Shown here in pieces: positions 13,001-31,649 of a stretch of 64,000 nucleotides of DNA (position 1 is the first letter of the stretch; each line of letters opens with the position of its first letter). The DNA is taken from NCBI RefSeq assembly GCF_013373865.1, contig NC_050471.1, positions 8,531,307-8,595,306 on the forward strand. Direction: 5' to 3'. The DNA comes from Monomorium pharaonis (Eukaryota > Arthropoda > Insecta > Hymenoptera > Formicidae). The notes under the pieces were generated by a model. That model was not told where the DNA came from, made no database searches, and saw only the letters and a program-made list of their open reading frames with translations. The translations under genes and the position numbers were made by a program.

Positions 13001-14773
13001 AGTGAGTTAAATTTTAATGACAATTTATATACTCGCATAATGATTTTATAATTGATTATAATGTTTAATTATAATCCATTGTCAAACAGCTTATATTTTA
13101 TTCACGTTATTAAATATGAAGTAAATATACAATATAACGATCTCACCTTCAGTTTTCTTCTAACTTTGTAAATTTGTGTATTTTTATGTGTAAAATTTTT
13201 CGTAAGAAGAAAAATTGTCGCTCAAGTTGTTCTTTTAAAAAAATTAATTTTAAAGTTTTTTGATTGATAAAAATACAAAATGATAAATTTATGACTATAA
13301 AGATACTGCACATATTCTTTAATTGTCATATTTTTAAATATTGTAATTTATAAATTAAAATAAGTTATTCAGTCGAACAGCTTATTAACAATCCTTGGCT
13401 TCTTGTTCAAAATGTTATTGGTGATGCTAAATCGTGGCCTTTTATACAATCAATGTTCTGAATCAAAATTTAACAGATTATAATCGAATGATGTTGATTA
13501 ATTTTGCATATTTATAATTGTTTATGCTTAAAAATGTATATTTTATTAATTCATATTAACAAATATTTTTTATTTTAACTAGAAATAATAAAAAAAAATA
13601 ATTTTAACTACAACAGGAAATATTAGTTTGTGACTAAAATTTTAAATTTTAATTTATGTTAGCAAATATTCTCTGCTTTAATTAAAGATTGAAATTATTT
13701 TTTAAAATGTAATTTAATTTCAGCAAAATTGAAAGTGAGAGAAATTATATTGCATATTTACCAAATATGAAATATAATATGTTTTCAATTGCTACTTATC
13801 ATAATGCGAAAAATTGTTAATATTTTGGCACTATTACCATACATAATTAAGGTCTTTTAAGGTTCTTGGATACTCGCCACAGCTGTATTGAATTCGTGAC
13901 ATTAGAGGCAAGAAATATTATGTAAGAATTTTTGCGTGCCATACATTTCTAAATAAAAAGATATTTCAATAAAATAACACTTTAAATCGCTTTAATATAA
14001 TTGCAAGATATACCAAAAACTATACTTTCCTTTTAACAGTTAATAAACAACTGTTATACAAAGCTTAGTTATGTGATAAAATACGCAATTTGATAGCTAT
14101 CGAAAGAGTGGAAAATATATCTTTTCGTTACTTGTGCACCGAAAGTGGCTCTCGCTTTCGTGCGTTCACTCCCCACACTCGAAAGAAATAGTCAATTTCT
14201 CATACTAACACGAATATCTATTCACGTACTGTTTTGTTCACAAATAATTAGTTTTCAGTAAATTTTAAGAGTCTTACAAATATGTTGCACGTTACAGCAT
14301 TAGCACAAAGTGAATAACAAAATGGCACGCAAGAATAAATTAGGTTATCAACACGTCACTTCCTTGCCTTACAGTTTTTATTCTTACTATTTATGTCGCC
14401 ACTGTCAACACCGAATTCTCGGCTGAGCAACCAAGAGCCTTAAGTGTATAAAGCAGTGTAAACTATTGTCAAAATTGTAATTCAAACGAGAAAAAAAATT
14501 AAATGCTTGGATATTCGTATTATAACATAACTCTCATAATATTTTAATTATATTCGAATATTGTTCAATATTAATTGAAAACAATATTTAAATCATTGTA
14601 TATTTGTTATCTATTAGCCAATTTGAGAGATATAATAGTCGTCTATAAAATTATGGACGATTATAAAACAAAAAAAAAAAGAGAAAAATAGAAGAATGCA
14701 AAATTATGAGTAATAAAATTTAAAGACGCGTACGCACACACACGAAAGTGATGTAAGTATGCACAAATAGTAA

Positions 14774-14940
14774 AATTATATAGAATTCCATTCATATTTT
14801 TATCGAATAGCAATTCTCATATAAATAATATTAAAGATGAAAACAAAGATAAATAGTGAAATTATTATATAAAATGCATTCATATGTTTATCGAATAGCA
14901 ATTCTCACATAAATAATATTAAAGACGAGAACAAAGACAT
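14774..14940. repeat. Tandem duplication, 88-bp unit, two copies
   Basis: The segment beginning ttcatatttttatcgaata at 14791 recurs as ttcatatgtttatcgaata at 14879, followed by the same caattctca(t/c)ataaataata and acaaaga endings. Offset 88 bp, about 90 percent identical by eye. Confidence 0.85.
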
Positions 14941-15008
14941 TTGAACACTAAAACGTTCTTCACAACGCTTTAACACACAATTTTTAGTCTATAAAATTCA
15001 AAGCATAG

Positions 15009-15265
15009 TAAGTATAGACCGAGCATTTATGTATAAGCGTGATGCATATGAAAAAAAAGACAAAAGATGTAAGATGAGTTCTTTCTCTCTCTTACATCAT
15101 CGTAGTAGGGAGAGGAAAGAAGGGGAAATGATGAATCGACGCGAAGAGATGAGAAGTGCTCCCCACTTCTCTGGCATTAAAAAGAGAAAGAAACTTATCT
15201 CATATCTTTTGTCTTTCTTTTCGTATGCATTAACGCTTATACAGTGGATGCTCGGTCTATACTTA
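15009..15265. mobile_element. MITE-like element with ~80-bp terminal inverted repeats
   Basis: Left end TAAGTATAGACCGAGCAT mirrors right end ATGCTCGGTCTATACTTA, and the arms continue as inverted repeats through gacaaaagatgtaagatga and the T/C-rich inner part. The total is 257 bp with no coding capacity. Confidence 0.8.
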
Positions 15266-15982
15266 TTATGTCTATGATAAAATTCTTTTAACATGTTTAT
15301 GATTTCCCTATGTGATAATTTATTATATCATAATTCTCTCTTTTCAAATGAGATCAATTCCATAATTTAACATTGTCACAAATTTTACACATTAATTCAA
15401 AATTTATATCGTGTTTTAAATAATTCATAAACAAGAGAAATAAATTTTCGATACGTAATATATATATATGAAAATAGTATTTAGATTTTAAATATAAGAT
15501 GCATCTTGATATTGATATATATTGTGATAAGCATTTTGCGACTGCGTGTTCTTTTTTTGTCAATACGCTCTTAATGGAGATTTAACATAATGTATAATAC
15601 ATATGTATAATACATCTTTTTAATATAATGTATAATACATATTATATAATACATATGTAACGTGTATATTATCTTTTATACATAAGTGGATTAAAAGCCA
15701 GTCTTGGGTACAAAAAATAAAAATTACTAAGTGTATATCAGATTATGATAAATGCATTATCGGTTTATATAAATTATGATATCATGCAGTTAAATTTAGA
15801 TCTTCAAAAGTAAATTTCTGTGCTTTGTATCATTCTTGATCGAGACAAGAAAAATTAAAGGAAAAAAAAAAAGAGAAGTTTAATTAAACAAATGATAAAT
15901 TCAATCACTCAACACGCTATTATCGGTTGTTATCACTGACCCTGCAATTAGTCCTTTCTCGCTTTGTATTTATACTCATTTG

Positions 15983-21657
<5,675 letters not shown>

Positions 21658-22731
21658 CGCGATGTAGATTTGCTTGTCAAACGGAGCTCGTAGAGTCGCT
21701 GGTGCCGCTGCGAATGGGACACAGGACGTGGTGATAGTGCTAGCCTTCCACAGACGTGCACAGATCGGAACCCAACTGTTCTTCGTTTACGATCCTCCTT
21801 GAAACTGCATGACGATATGGAGATCCGACCGAGATTCTTCAGTTGTCGTTCCGTGCGATCGTAGCGAAAGTAAAATGGACGATCACGCGCGACCTCATTG
21901 GCCGGCGGCGTCGAGCTGTGGGAGAAAAATGGCTTGGCCAAGTTCCTTGTAATGACTCGCGATCTCGCCGAGACCACTTTCCACGGGAATTCGCCGTTCT
22001 TTCACACCTTTTACACCCGTTTTTACTTTCTCACTATCGCACAAATCCAAAATCTATACGGGAGCGAAACTAATACCGTATCTCGAATAACGCTATGAGC
22101 ATACGTATACAAGATTGGCCTGCGAGCCGATTTTCAGGTGTTATACGTCATCGAGTATACGATGAGAGTGAGCGATGGATGAATGGCAAATGCGACCCTT
22201 GCCGTTGAAATTTAAAAAATGAAAAACACTTTTAAAAAATACAACATTGTAGGCATATTTGTTTTTGGTGTAAATAGTATTAAGTAAATAGTAAACAAAA
22301 ATTAAAATTTAGAAACATAGTAAACTATATAGAAAATGTCCCCTATTATTAAATAGTATAGCAGTTAATAGTGTTTTAAATTATATATGTTAAATTACCA
22401 TTATAATTTTTTAAAGAGAAGAAACATATGCAAATATGTATTCAGACTCACCGGACATTTAATAATAAAATTTTTTAAGTTTTAGTATTATATAATGAAT
22501 GCTTTAATTTTCCCCTTCAAAAATTAAAACCAGTAGAAGAAAGCGAGAAAAGAAGGGAGAAAGAAAAATTTAAAAAATATTTTTTTATTTTTTGATATAA
22601 GAAAATTCCACACATTTTTACGTCAGTTGTTAACGTTATAATATTACAATTAATATATATAATATATATGTAAATAATAAATAAAAAATGCATTATATTT
22701 ATATTATACATATATACAATATTTTACATTA

Positions 22732-23112
22732 TTAATATAAAATTTTTATAATATATTTTTGTACATTTATATATATTTTAAAAAATTCATTATAAGTCTT
22801 GCACAAAGTTTTTGTACAGAGTGATTTTAATACTGTAATTTCACGATAAAGATTTCTCGTAGTAGTCCCACAATTTTTCCATGTCGTATCAGTATCAACT
22901 GTGCAAATAACAACCGCTAAAAAAGATTTAGATTTCCTTGAAGATGTATTAAGTTAGGCTGTTCGGAATGTTCCGAAAACAAGATAAGTTAATCCCTTTG
23001 TACACACTTGAAGTTCGTGGCACTTCGATATCGATATGAGGATCAGAAGTACCGGAAATACTTGACAATTCAGTATCAATAGAAACACCAGAAATACCAT
23101 GCGTTAATAATT
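22732..23112 (-). pseudogene. Orphan two-exon coding fragment of unknown identity
   Basis: Minus-strand segments 23112-23008 and 22916-22732 are joined by a plausible intron (donor A/GTGTGT, acceptor ctttttttag) and stay open to a TAA at 22734-22732. The translation contains 'LLTHGISGVSIDTELSS', 'DPHIDIEVPRTSTVVICTVD', then 'TWKNCGTTTRNLYREI' and 'LKSLCTKTLCKTYNEF'. The upstream acceptor (catttttttag, 23123-23113) implies a preceding exon in phase 1, but I find no start exon before DPH6. The Ser/Thr-rich stretch followed by a Leu/Lys helix recalls the C-terminal parts of transposon-derived or THAP-type proteins, but I do not recognise it. It may be a decayed gene, a domesticated fragment or a chance open frame. 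Confidence 0.35.
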
Positions 23113-23351
23113 CTAAAAAATGTATAAAAGTTTAGTGATTTTTTAAATATACAAAATTTAACTTCGCTTTATTTTACTCACTTTACAAATTCATTTTGAG
23201 TTATAAATTATATATATCTTTTTTATCTCTAAATACAAAATAAAATACAATAAGACTATTTATAAAAATAATTATTTTGCATACAATTATAGATAGTCAA
23301 ATATTTCATTTTTTCAATATGTTAAAATGCGATAAAATAATGATATCGAGC

Positions 23352-23465
23352 GTGCGTTTACTTTGGCGCTTACAGCGCTAAGCATTATTTGTTCTTGTTT
23401 AATATTTAATAAGCAACAAGGATAAAATGATGTTTAAAGCGCTGTGAGCGCCAAAGTAAACGCAC
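23352..23465. mobile_element. Palindromic element, shared-core family copy E1
   Basis: GTGCGTTTACTTTGGCGCT at the left mirrors AGCGCCAAAGTAAACGCAC at the right, with inner AGCGCT pairs. The off-centre core at 23410-23424, read on the minus strand, is TATCCTTGTTGCTTA. The same core occurs in the elements at 33773 and 49043 although their outer arms differ. Confidence 0.85.
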
Positions 23466-24975
23466 CGTATGCATATAAATACGAAAAATAACGGATATAG
23501 CAACTGTGAGCTTAGCAACGCCTCCGATTGGTTCGACATGTCGATGATGTCACGCGGCGGATACGATCGCGCGAGTATTCATCTGTGAATCTCTCGATGT
23601 CGTGGTCGTTTTCATCAGTATATTTTCGTACCTCGAGTAAACGCAAGGCCTTCGATACGTGGAACGACATCGTCCTGTCATCCATGAGGAAAGGACAAAT
23701 TGATCGGGGTGACCTTTGTCCATTTCATTGACATAATTCTGTGATATCCGGGATAACCTCAATCGTTTGACGCTCTCAAGTCGAACGCCGTCTCGCCGAG
23801 GCGCCACCGTCGCGGTTGTCGCACTCGTCTTTCCCGTCGTCCATGCCGCCGTCCATCATGTCCATGGCCCCATCAATCAGTCTCCCATGGGCTACCGACC
23901 GTATCGTATGAGAGGTTTTCGCCACCGACCTAACGTAAATATCATATTTACCAAAGAACTCGTGCCGCATTTCACCACATGCTTCGCTGTGATTGTCGGG
24001 CTCGTGCTCGCCCGCGCGACTCGCCGCCCGCTGTCACCTCGCCATTCGTCCTCACCTCGCGCACATTCGTCCTCGCGATAACCACAAAGTCTGCCGTTCC
24101 ACACGGGACTCCTCACCCTCGCACGATAAATCTGTGTATTATCGTGATATTCTCGCGATCATTTACCGATCCAACATCCGGTGTCGATCGAAAATACGAG
24201 GAATCGTCGGCGCGTCCCGCGACCCGCGCCTCCCGTGATAAACTCTGTTTCGCTCGTGCTGTGTGTGACTGATATACATACATACACACACATATGTATA
24301 TACATATTATATATATATTAATGATAAATAATTCGCATCCTCCGTCTCTCTTCATACTCTCATGCATTTTGCACTGTTTACATCGGCGGCTCATTCATAA
24401 AGTTCACCGATGTGCGACAGCTTTCATGCCTCGTTGCCCTCAAATACTCGTAATAGATGGTTCATTAATTGCTTTTATTGCGTAAACGGTCAAGATGTCT
24501 TATTATTATTATTGTAAAATCTTGCTCCATATCTATTCCATGTGATTACATAAATTGTAAATATGCGATTTGTACACATTGTATGGAGTATATGTGTGTG
24601 TATGTCATCCATTTATATATATATAATATTATAGATTCTATTTTTATCACATTTAATTTTTATCAAAGTTTACTATGTAATGAAATTATTTTACACAAGA
24701 AAAATGTAATGGATTAGAAGTGTAAATTCTGATTTTATTTTTACTTTTTATTGCTCCTTAAAATATGATGTAACTTTATTGTAATTAATTAAACACTTGA
24801 TAAATTTAACTACTTTTTATATATTAAAAAATTTGTATAGTTCTTAAAACATACAAATAAAAAAACTTTTATATGTACCCTCTTTTTTATTGCAGATGAT
24901 TGTCTAAACAAATAAATCAGCTCTAATTTTAGTAATAATTGTTTCTTAAGGAAGAGTTCCAAGCACAATAGAAAG

Positions 24976-27900
24976 ATGAAGGTCGTTGCATTGATCAGTG
25001 GTGGTAAAGATTCCTGCTTCAGTATGATGCAGTGCGTAGCAGCTGGCCATGAGATTGTAGCTCTAGCTAATCTGCATCCTGCTGAAAAAGGTATAAAGAT
25101 AAATATATGTATACTGGATATAATATTTAATATATTTAATTGTATATTTAATGGAAATTGTTTGCAAATAGAGCCCTAATTGCATTATTGTAAATTTATG
25201 AGGGTATTATATTAAATTTTTATGTTATAAATATTATGATTTGTAATTATGCAGATGTAACATAGGGGTTAACGCACTGCTTCCAGATGAGCTGGATTCA
25301 TTTATGTTCCAAACGGTAGGACATGAAGGAGTTATGTATATTGCTGAAGCTATAGGGTTGCCTATATATCGTTATGAAACATTTGGCAAGGCCAATGTGC
25401 AAGAAAAATATTATTACCCTACAGAAGGTGATGAAGTTGAAGATCTTTTTAAGCTTTTGAGTAAAGTGAAGGTAAATTGGCTAAAATGTTTCATAATTTT
25501 CACAAACTGGAAGGAGATTATTTTTGAAGACAAAATAAGATTTTTCAAGACTAAAATGATGTATTGTGTGAAAATATTTTATTCTATCTTTTTGTTTATT
25601 TTTTTATGTAGAATCTTTTTCCCTTTGTTGTACCTCTAATTATAATACATCCTACATATGTAACATCAATGTCTATATGTATTTCAATATTTATATTTTC
25701 AGGAACATCAAAATATAGAGGCTGTGTCAAGTGGTGCTGTTCTTAGTGATTATCAACGAATTCGTGTGGAAAATGTGTAATTATCATTTATTTATTTCTT
25801 CTGTTTGAATCTGCAATGTTGTCAGTTACTGCTATTAATTTTTTTTCTCGAATATTTTTTTTAGGTGCAATCGTTTAGGTCTTATTTCCTTGTCATACTT
25901 ATGGAGACGGGACCAAGATGAATTGTTAAATGAAATGATACAGAATTCTGTTAATGCAATATTGATCAAAGTTGCAGCTTTAGGCCTTGAAATCAAACAT
26001 TTGGGCAAATCTATATGTGAAATGCAACCTCATCTTGTTAAGATAGTAAGTCACAATATGTGTATTATTTCTTATTGAATTAATTATTAGTAATTTTAAT
26101 TTTTTGTTATGGTTAAGACTTAATAGTATTTTTGCAACAAATAAATTTAATAATATAAATACATACTTCGAATGTTTGTATAATTTGAATTTGTAAAATA
26201 AAGCTGAAAATCGCCTTATTTATTTTTATCCTATAAATTTTATTTACAGAAAGAAAAATATGGAGTAAACATATGTGGAGAAGGAGGAGAATATGAAACT
26301 TTTACTTTAGATTGCCCCTTGTTTTCCAAAAGTATTGTAGTGTAAGTTAAATGTTTGCATATATATATACAATCTGTGAATAATCATCTTTTATTATTTT
26401 TTGGCTTAGTGATGAGTATGAGAGTGTTGTAAATTCGAGGGACGACGTAGCGCCTGTAGGATACCTTACATTTACGAAGATCCATTTAGAAGAGAAGGAT
26501 GTAAGTTTTTGGATATCGCGTTGATAATTGTAAGGACACTATCAAGTGTCATCAAAGTGAAGATTCATTTTTTAGAATGGAGAATTGGAGAAGTTAAGTC
26601 TATCCGAAAGACTAAAAAATGTTTTGATAAAATCGCCACAGGATTACATTGCTGAAATTATTGGTCCTGAGCTACACGACGGCTGTAATTTATCGGAAGA
26701 CGAAAATGACGAGCACGCATGTGAAAGCAATAGCTTGAAAGCATCAAACTCAGGTAGAAAATTCTGGAGGAGTAAAAAAATGTGAAAAAAATATGTAAAA
26801 AAAATATCGTATTATATTTGAATGTACAGGTCAGTTTCATCCTCCAAGTCCAATGGAGATTTTGTACGAAGAGGAAGATTGCCCAGATGCGCCAGTTGTT
26901 AATAAAAATCAAATAGGATGGTTCTGGTTCGGAGGTATTATAGGAAAACATCCAGACGTTGTACCCGCCATGGAAGAGGCACTGGAAAAACTAAGCAGTA
27001 AAATTCACATCTTAATCGCATACTTTTCGGCTTAGTAATTATTCAATATTAACAATTATTTCTTATTCTAAATTTAATATTAAAAAGAAAACGATATGAA
27101 TGAATTGTCTTTTCATGCAATATTTATTTGATTATAGCTCTAGTTCAAAACGAAAATTTATGCCTATCCGACATAGTTGCGGTAACATTGTATATAAAAG
27201 ATATGTCAAATTACAAGGCTATAAATGACGTATACGTTTCCTGGTTGGGTAAGAAAAATCCACCGGTTCGTGTATGCGTAGAATGTCCTTTGAATGTACA
27301 TGTCATGCTTGACGCGATAGCTTATAAGGAAAGTCAAGAGAGTGGCGATAAATGGGCCTGTAAGCGACACACAATGCATGTTCAAAGTATAAGCCATTGG
27401 GCTCCTGCCAATATCGGTCCTTATTCTCAAGCTGTTTGTGTAAGTGCAATTAATAAAAATATTAAATATAATAAATGTAAAGCATTCTCGAGATTCAAAT
27501 ATAAAACAATAATACAAATATAAAAATTATTGATGATTTTCTATGTGTTAAATACTTTTTAAGAAATTGGTTTTACAATTTTAAAAAATTTTAAGTAATC
27601 AGTTTTATTATAAAAAAATCATAATCTTCTCTATAGGTAGATGATGTTATCTTAGTCGCTGGGCAGATACCTTTGGTGCCTGGTAATATGAATCTTCTAG
27701 ATATGAACATTAAACGGCAGTGCCGTTTGACATTGAGGCACATCGACCGCATTGTTAAGGCCATGGATGCGAAACTTCGAGATATAGTACAAGGTATCTG
27801 TTTCCTGACTCATTCTAGTTACATAGCAGATGCGAGAAAGGAGTGGGAAAGGAGAACGAGAAATGCTATTATAGATTACATTGTTGTACCAAATTTGCCA

Positions 27901-28825
27901 CGTGGTGCTCAAGTTGAATGGTGTGTTTGGGCTCATAGGGATAATAATCGATTTGAGTGTAAGTATTTAAAGCCTTGTCCAACAAAGAAAGTGTATTTTC
28001 TGCAAGTTGAGCAGAAGAATCTACCTTTTTCTGTATCTTTCACAACTTTAACGACATAATTTGCAGTAAATATATTTTTAGCTCAAAAGAGCTAGCGATA
28101 TATATAAATAATTGCTGCATGTCTTATTATTTATTGTAGATGAGGAAACAGGAAAATGTGTGGCGAATTTTAGGATAGCCATCAGACGTAGGTGGAATTA
28201 TGAAAATAATGTTTCGGCAATTGTGTGTTACATGTCTACTGGTAAGTTCTTTTTGATGAATTGTTTTATCTATGATATGTATATTCAAATTTTATAAGTT
28301 TTCTTTCATTATTTTGAACAAATAAAATATCAAACAATATCTTACCATAATATTTTTTGATAATAGTATTTTACACACTGTAATAAATAATAGAATAATA
28401 AATTTGAATTGATTATTGATATTAGTTATTAATTATTTTTATTTAAAATTGAAGTCAAATTTAAAAAATATAAATATAAATAAGGAAATATTTTTCTAAG
28501 TCTGAAATTTTTATGTACAGGTTCATCTAATTCGACTGGTAATTTGACAACAGAAGCAAGTTTGCCAACTACAGAATTGAATGCAAATGAATTGTCAGAG
28601 GCTTTTGATTATCTATTATGTAAACTTAGAAAAGGCTCGCAAAGCGCAACTCCAACGTGTAACCTGCGAATATTTTACAAGGTCGGCAGTTTTCCGGGCC
28701 CAAACTTTCTTCACAATGTCCTTTCGAAATTTTCTATGCAGAATTTAGTGATTACTGTTATACCGGCAACTCACTTACACAATTTCAGTACTTTGTTATC
28801 TATATACGGTATTAGACACGAGTAA
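24976..28825 (+). CDS. DPH6: Diphthine-ammonia ligase with RidA-like C-terminus (DPH6)
   Basis: Twelve exons: 24976-25090, 25266-25471, 25703-25776, 25865-26045, 26250-26341, 26410-26500, 26576-26753, 26830-26997, 27138-27439, 27637-27958, 28140-28241, 28521-28825; 2136 nt, 711 aa. The enzyme amidates diphthine on elongation factor 2, the last step of diphthamide synthesis, using ATP and ammonium (established). The N-terminal ATP pyrophosphatase domain shows the PP-loop 'SGGKDS' at residues 8-13, 'DELDSFMFQTVGH', 'GAVLSDYQRIRVENV' and 'GEGGEYETFTLDCPLF' near residue 202. Exons 8-11 encode two YjgF/RidA-like modules ('SDIVAVTLYIKDMSNY', 'ISHWAPANIGPYSQAV', 'DDVILVAGQIPLVPG'), as in yeast Dph6; the vertebrate enzyme is short and lacks them. 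Exon 2 uses the acceptor at 25264-25265, because an upstream AG would bring in a stop. No defect seen. Confidence 0.96.
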
Positions 28826-29296
28826 ATATTCAGAATAATTTTTTACACCGTCAATTATTCGTCAAAATTGGAGCGCACACTTAGGATAAAAAAGTTAATG
28901 CTTGGAAAAACAGCACGTAAAAGAACTGTTTTGACAAAAATAGGAAAAAATGCGTCTAATATTTTGTACTTTATTTCTTAGAATATTGCACGCGAAGATA
29001 ATTATAATTTCACTGGTCGTGAACTACAATCGAAATTTCGTAAATTTTTGAATATTCTTTTAAAACAATAATTTTTCAACTTTTTGCAGTTTTTTAGCTG
29101 TTATAAATTTAATATCGTTTTTGAGGTAGAAGGGTGGAGTGATGTTTTTTTGCAATAGCATGGACCATTAAGTTTTCCTACGTGCGCAAATAAGTCTCGA
29201 TGTTCTTTTCTGACGGTTAGTGGGCGTATTTAAGTACTTTTCGCGTTTCGCACGCGAGAGACGGCTGTTCGCTCGACATTTACTGACGATGTAGTT

Positions 29297-29438
29297 ACGT
29301 CGCTGTTTCTTTCAGCTGCACTTTTATCTTTTCAAGATAAGCGGTCTTCAAGCAAGGTTTATCTCCCTTGAAAGTGTATCCTGCTCCTTTTTGTAATATA
29401 AAAATAGCAACAAAGCGCAGCTGAAAAGAAACAGACGT
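29297..29438. repeat. Inverted repeat with ~33-bp arms
   Basis: ACGTCGCTGTTTCTTTCAGC at the left pairs with GCTGAAAAGAAACAGACGT at the right, extending into TGCACTTT / AAAGCGCA. The loop is about 75 bp. MITE-like, no coding content. Confidence 0.65.
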
Positions 29439-30875
29439 TATATTATCTTGTATACCGAGTACTACTAGTCAATGACGGGTCAAGTGCAATTCCGAGCTGT
29501 GAGCCCGTCCCCGTTTATAGCGCATAAGTGCTCTTTAACAACACGATAATTACACATTAGGTATAATAATACTCGTGCGACTCGTACTGTGCTGATTACG
29601 CTATGATGTTTCGTTTTTCTTTTGCTCAAAGTACACGTTACTTTATGGTGTTTGTAATCATGTGCGGAATGTTAATTAACGTGTGTGATGTTTCTCTAAA
29701 CGACATTAAATCGTGCACAGCCATTTTAAAGTAGCACTCTACATTTACTCGAATTCTAAATGAAAGGAAGGAAAGGAAGGAACGTTTGTTTTAGCTGCGA
29801 GGTTAAAGATACGGGATACCACTGCTGGTTCGGTACGATTTAATACGACGGAGAAAGCATATATGGAACGTATATATATGTATATTTTTTTCACACAACG
29901 ATGTTTTTCGTTGTCACTAATGCTGCCGGTATCGTTACGTAATTGTATTACCGATTGATTGTGTCACAGGAGTGACATTTAAAGAGAAAAGGAAATTAAG
30001 ATCAGCGAACTCGATATAAGACGCTATGCAGCAGCTCTGCATTCTTCGCGCGTACATACTTTAGAAGTATCTTTTATACAAATTGCATTGCAATACGAAC
30101 TCTACTAAGATTATTTTGACGTAATATTGTATATGAGGTTGATGCAACGATATGCCAAAGTTTATATTTTGCAACTTGCTCATTTTTTAAACAGTCGCAA
30201 TTATTATCGTTATTCTGTATATGTACATAATACAACGTAATCTAACACGATATATATATTGTAATTGATTTTTGACGGCGAAAAAAAGAGAAAGAGCGCA
30301 CTGTTCAAAATGTGGATACTCTGTAATGATAAGTATGTAAAAACAGATAAAGAAAGATGTTTATTCGCATCTAACTCCTGCAACAGAATACTAATCCAAG
30401 AATTATGTCATATAAAAGAAGAATAAAGAGAATGATATATATTTTTAAGAAATCGCTACTTTTTTTTAGTTTCACATTTTATTTCTTTCCCTTCTGTTCT
30501 ACATATATGTAGCGACCGACAGAGAAGACAATATTTTACAAAACTTATTTATGGTTTATTGATATGGTCGTTTATCTTCGAGAATTTCAGAGTTGGTAAT
30601 TTAGAAAAAAATTACAAGAATATAAATTTGCCCAATAACACGGTATTTTCAAGTTCTTTGTGAACGAAGAGAAAAATACAGTCTTTGTAATGATAGTAAT
30701 ATCTTGAATGTAAGTAAAGACAATATAGATGATTAAAAAATATAATTAAATTTTTAATGTAATATGTAGTATGATTAAAATTTTGAAGAATAAAAATATA
30801 TTAATAACATAATTTATTTATATATATGTATTAATATATAATATATCTAAATTTACGAAAAATAAATATATTATT

Positions 30876-30930
30876 TATTAATACACACACACGCACACAC
30901 ACGTGTGTGTGTGTGTATAAAATAAATTAT
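30876..30930. repeat. CA/TG microsatellite palindrome
   Basis: A (CA)n run with one CG step turns at ACGT into a (GT)n run, and the flanks ATTTATTAATA and TATAAAATAAAT extend the symmetry. It could extrude a cruciform. Confidence 0.85.
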
Positions 30931-31649
30931 ATATTACTCTGCACTTGATGTAATATTTGTTTTCGTTGCTATGATCACATTAAACAAAAAATTTAAACTT
31001 TTACATAAATAATTTTATTTATACAGAGCGTTTAGAAAATTGCTTTCAAATTCATGATTATGAGAAAAATAATGGTTCTTATTTTACATCTACATTTTTG
31101 TAAATGATGTACTGTAATTTTCAGAAATTAAGTTTGTGAAATGTAAATGTGATAATGCCTTATTTTTTGGTGTATATTAAATTTTTATTTTACAAAATTC
31201 TTTTTTAATACTGCGAAAGTGTTACAAAATGTATGTTTAACCAAGCTTATGACATCAAGATTAATTTAAAATTCACCAAAGAATTTACAATCTACAATCG
31301 AGGGAAAGTGCGCGATTTCTCGTACACTCTGTATATATATATATATCTTATAATTTCGACACATTCGTAATCCAAACTAAACGTTCAGTCTTTTTCTTAC
31401 TAAACAATTCATTTGCGATAAACAATACACATAAAAAATTCACAATTAAATGATGTACAACTATGTACAATGTAATTCGTTTGTCATGAAGTACTCCAAG
31501 AAAAATTCTTGCGCATATTTGTTCACGCACTCAATAAAAAAACTTATTTACTTTAATATAATGTAATATACACTGTGTGCATTGGCATTAGTATTATACA
31601 GCTCGATATTTTCTTTTTCTCATACGATAAAATGTTACAACAATTATAT

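Larger units (their letters stand above)
10005..15982. other. Gene-free convergent gap between THADA and CoREST
   Basis: About 6 kb of very AT-rich DNA between two convergent genes. I found no exon with both splice sites and no conserved protein. It probably contains the 3' untranslated regions of THADA (from the left) and CoREST (from the right); many T-rich runs and reverse-strand AATAAA motifs are present. It also holds the 88-bp tandem duplication at 14774, a TATAATACAT-rich stretch near 15586-15658 and the inverted-repeat element at 15009. Confidence 0.5.
21658..24975. other. CoREST-DPH6 divergent intergenic region
   Basis: About 3.3 kb between divergent genes. 21658-22120 is GC- and CpG-rich and adjoins the CoREST start, so it likely holds its promoter and 5' untranslated region. 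22200-23330 is AT-rich and contains the orphan fragment at 22732. 23500-24260 is again GC-rich with many overlapping open frames on both strands, none with family motifs; I read it as a promoter-like block upstream of DPH6. An acceptor ttttttattgcag just before 24897 suggests a 5' untranslated exon of DPH6 running into its start codon. Confidence 0.45.
28826..31649. other. DPH6-SAYP convergent gap
   Basis: About 2.8 kb between the DPH6 and SAYP stop codons. No credible exon or RNA gene found. It likely contains both 3' untranslated regions; notable structures are the inverted repeat at 29297-29438 and the CA/TG palindrome at 30876-30930. Confidence 0.5.

Noticed and set aside
14774..14940. 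CRISPR-like spacing of repeats
   Set aside because: Only two long, diverged direct copies in a eukaryotic genome; a simple tandem duplication.
23528..24272. Overlapping open frames of 60-100 codons on both strands
   Set aside because: GC-rich promoter-like DNA yields chance frames; no frame had splice sites plus a recognisable motif.
25250..25266. Earlier splice acceptor (tatgcag) for DPH6 exon 2
   Set aside because: It would place an in-frame TAG before the conserved sequence; the AG at 25264-25265 restores the family frame.
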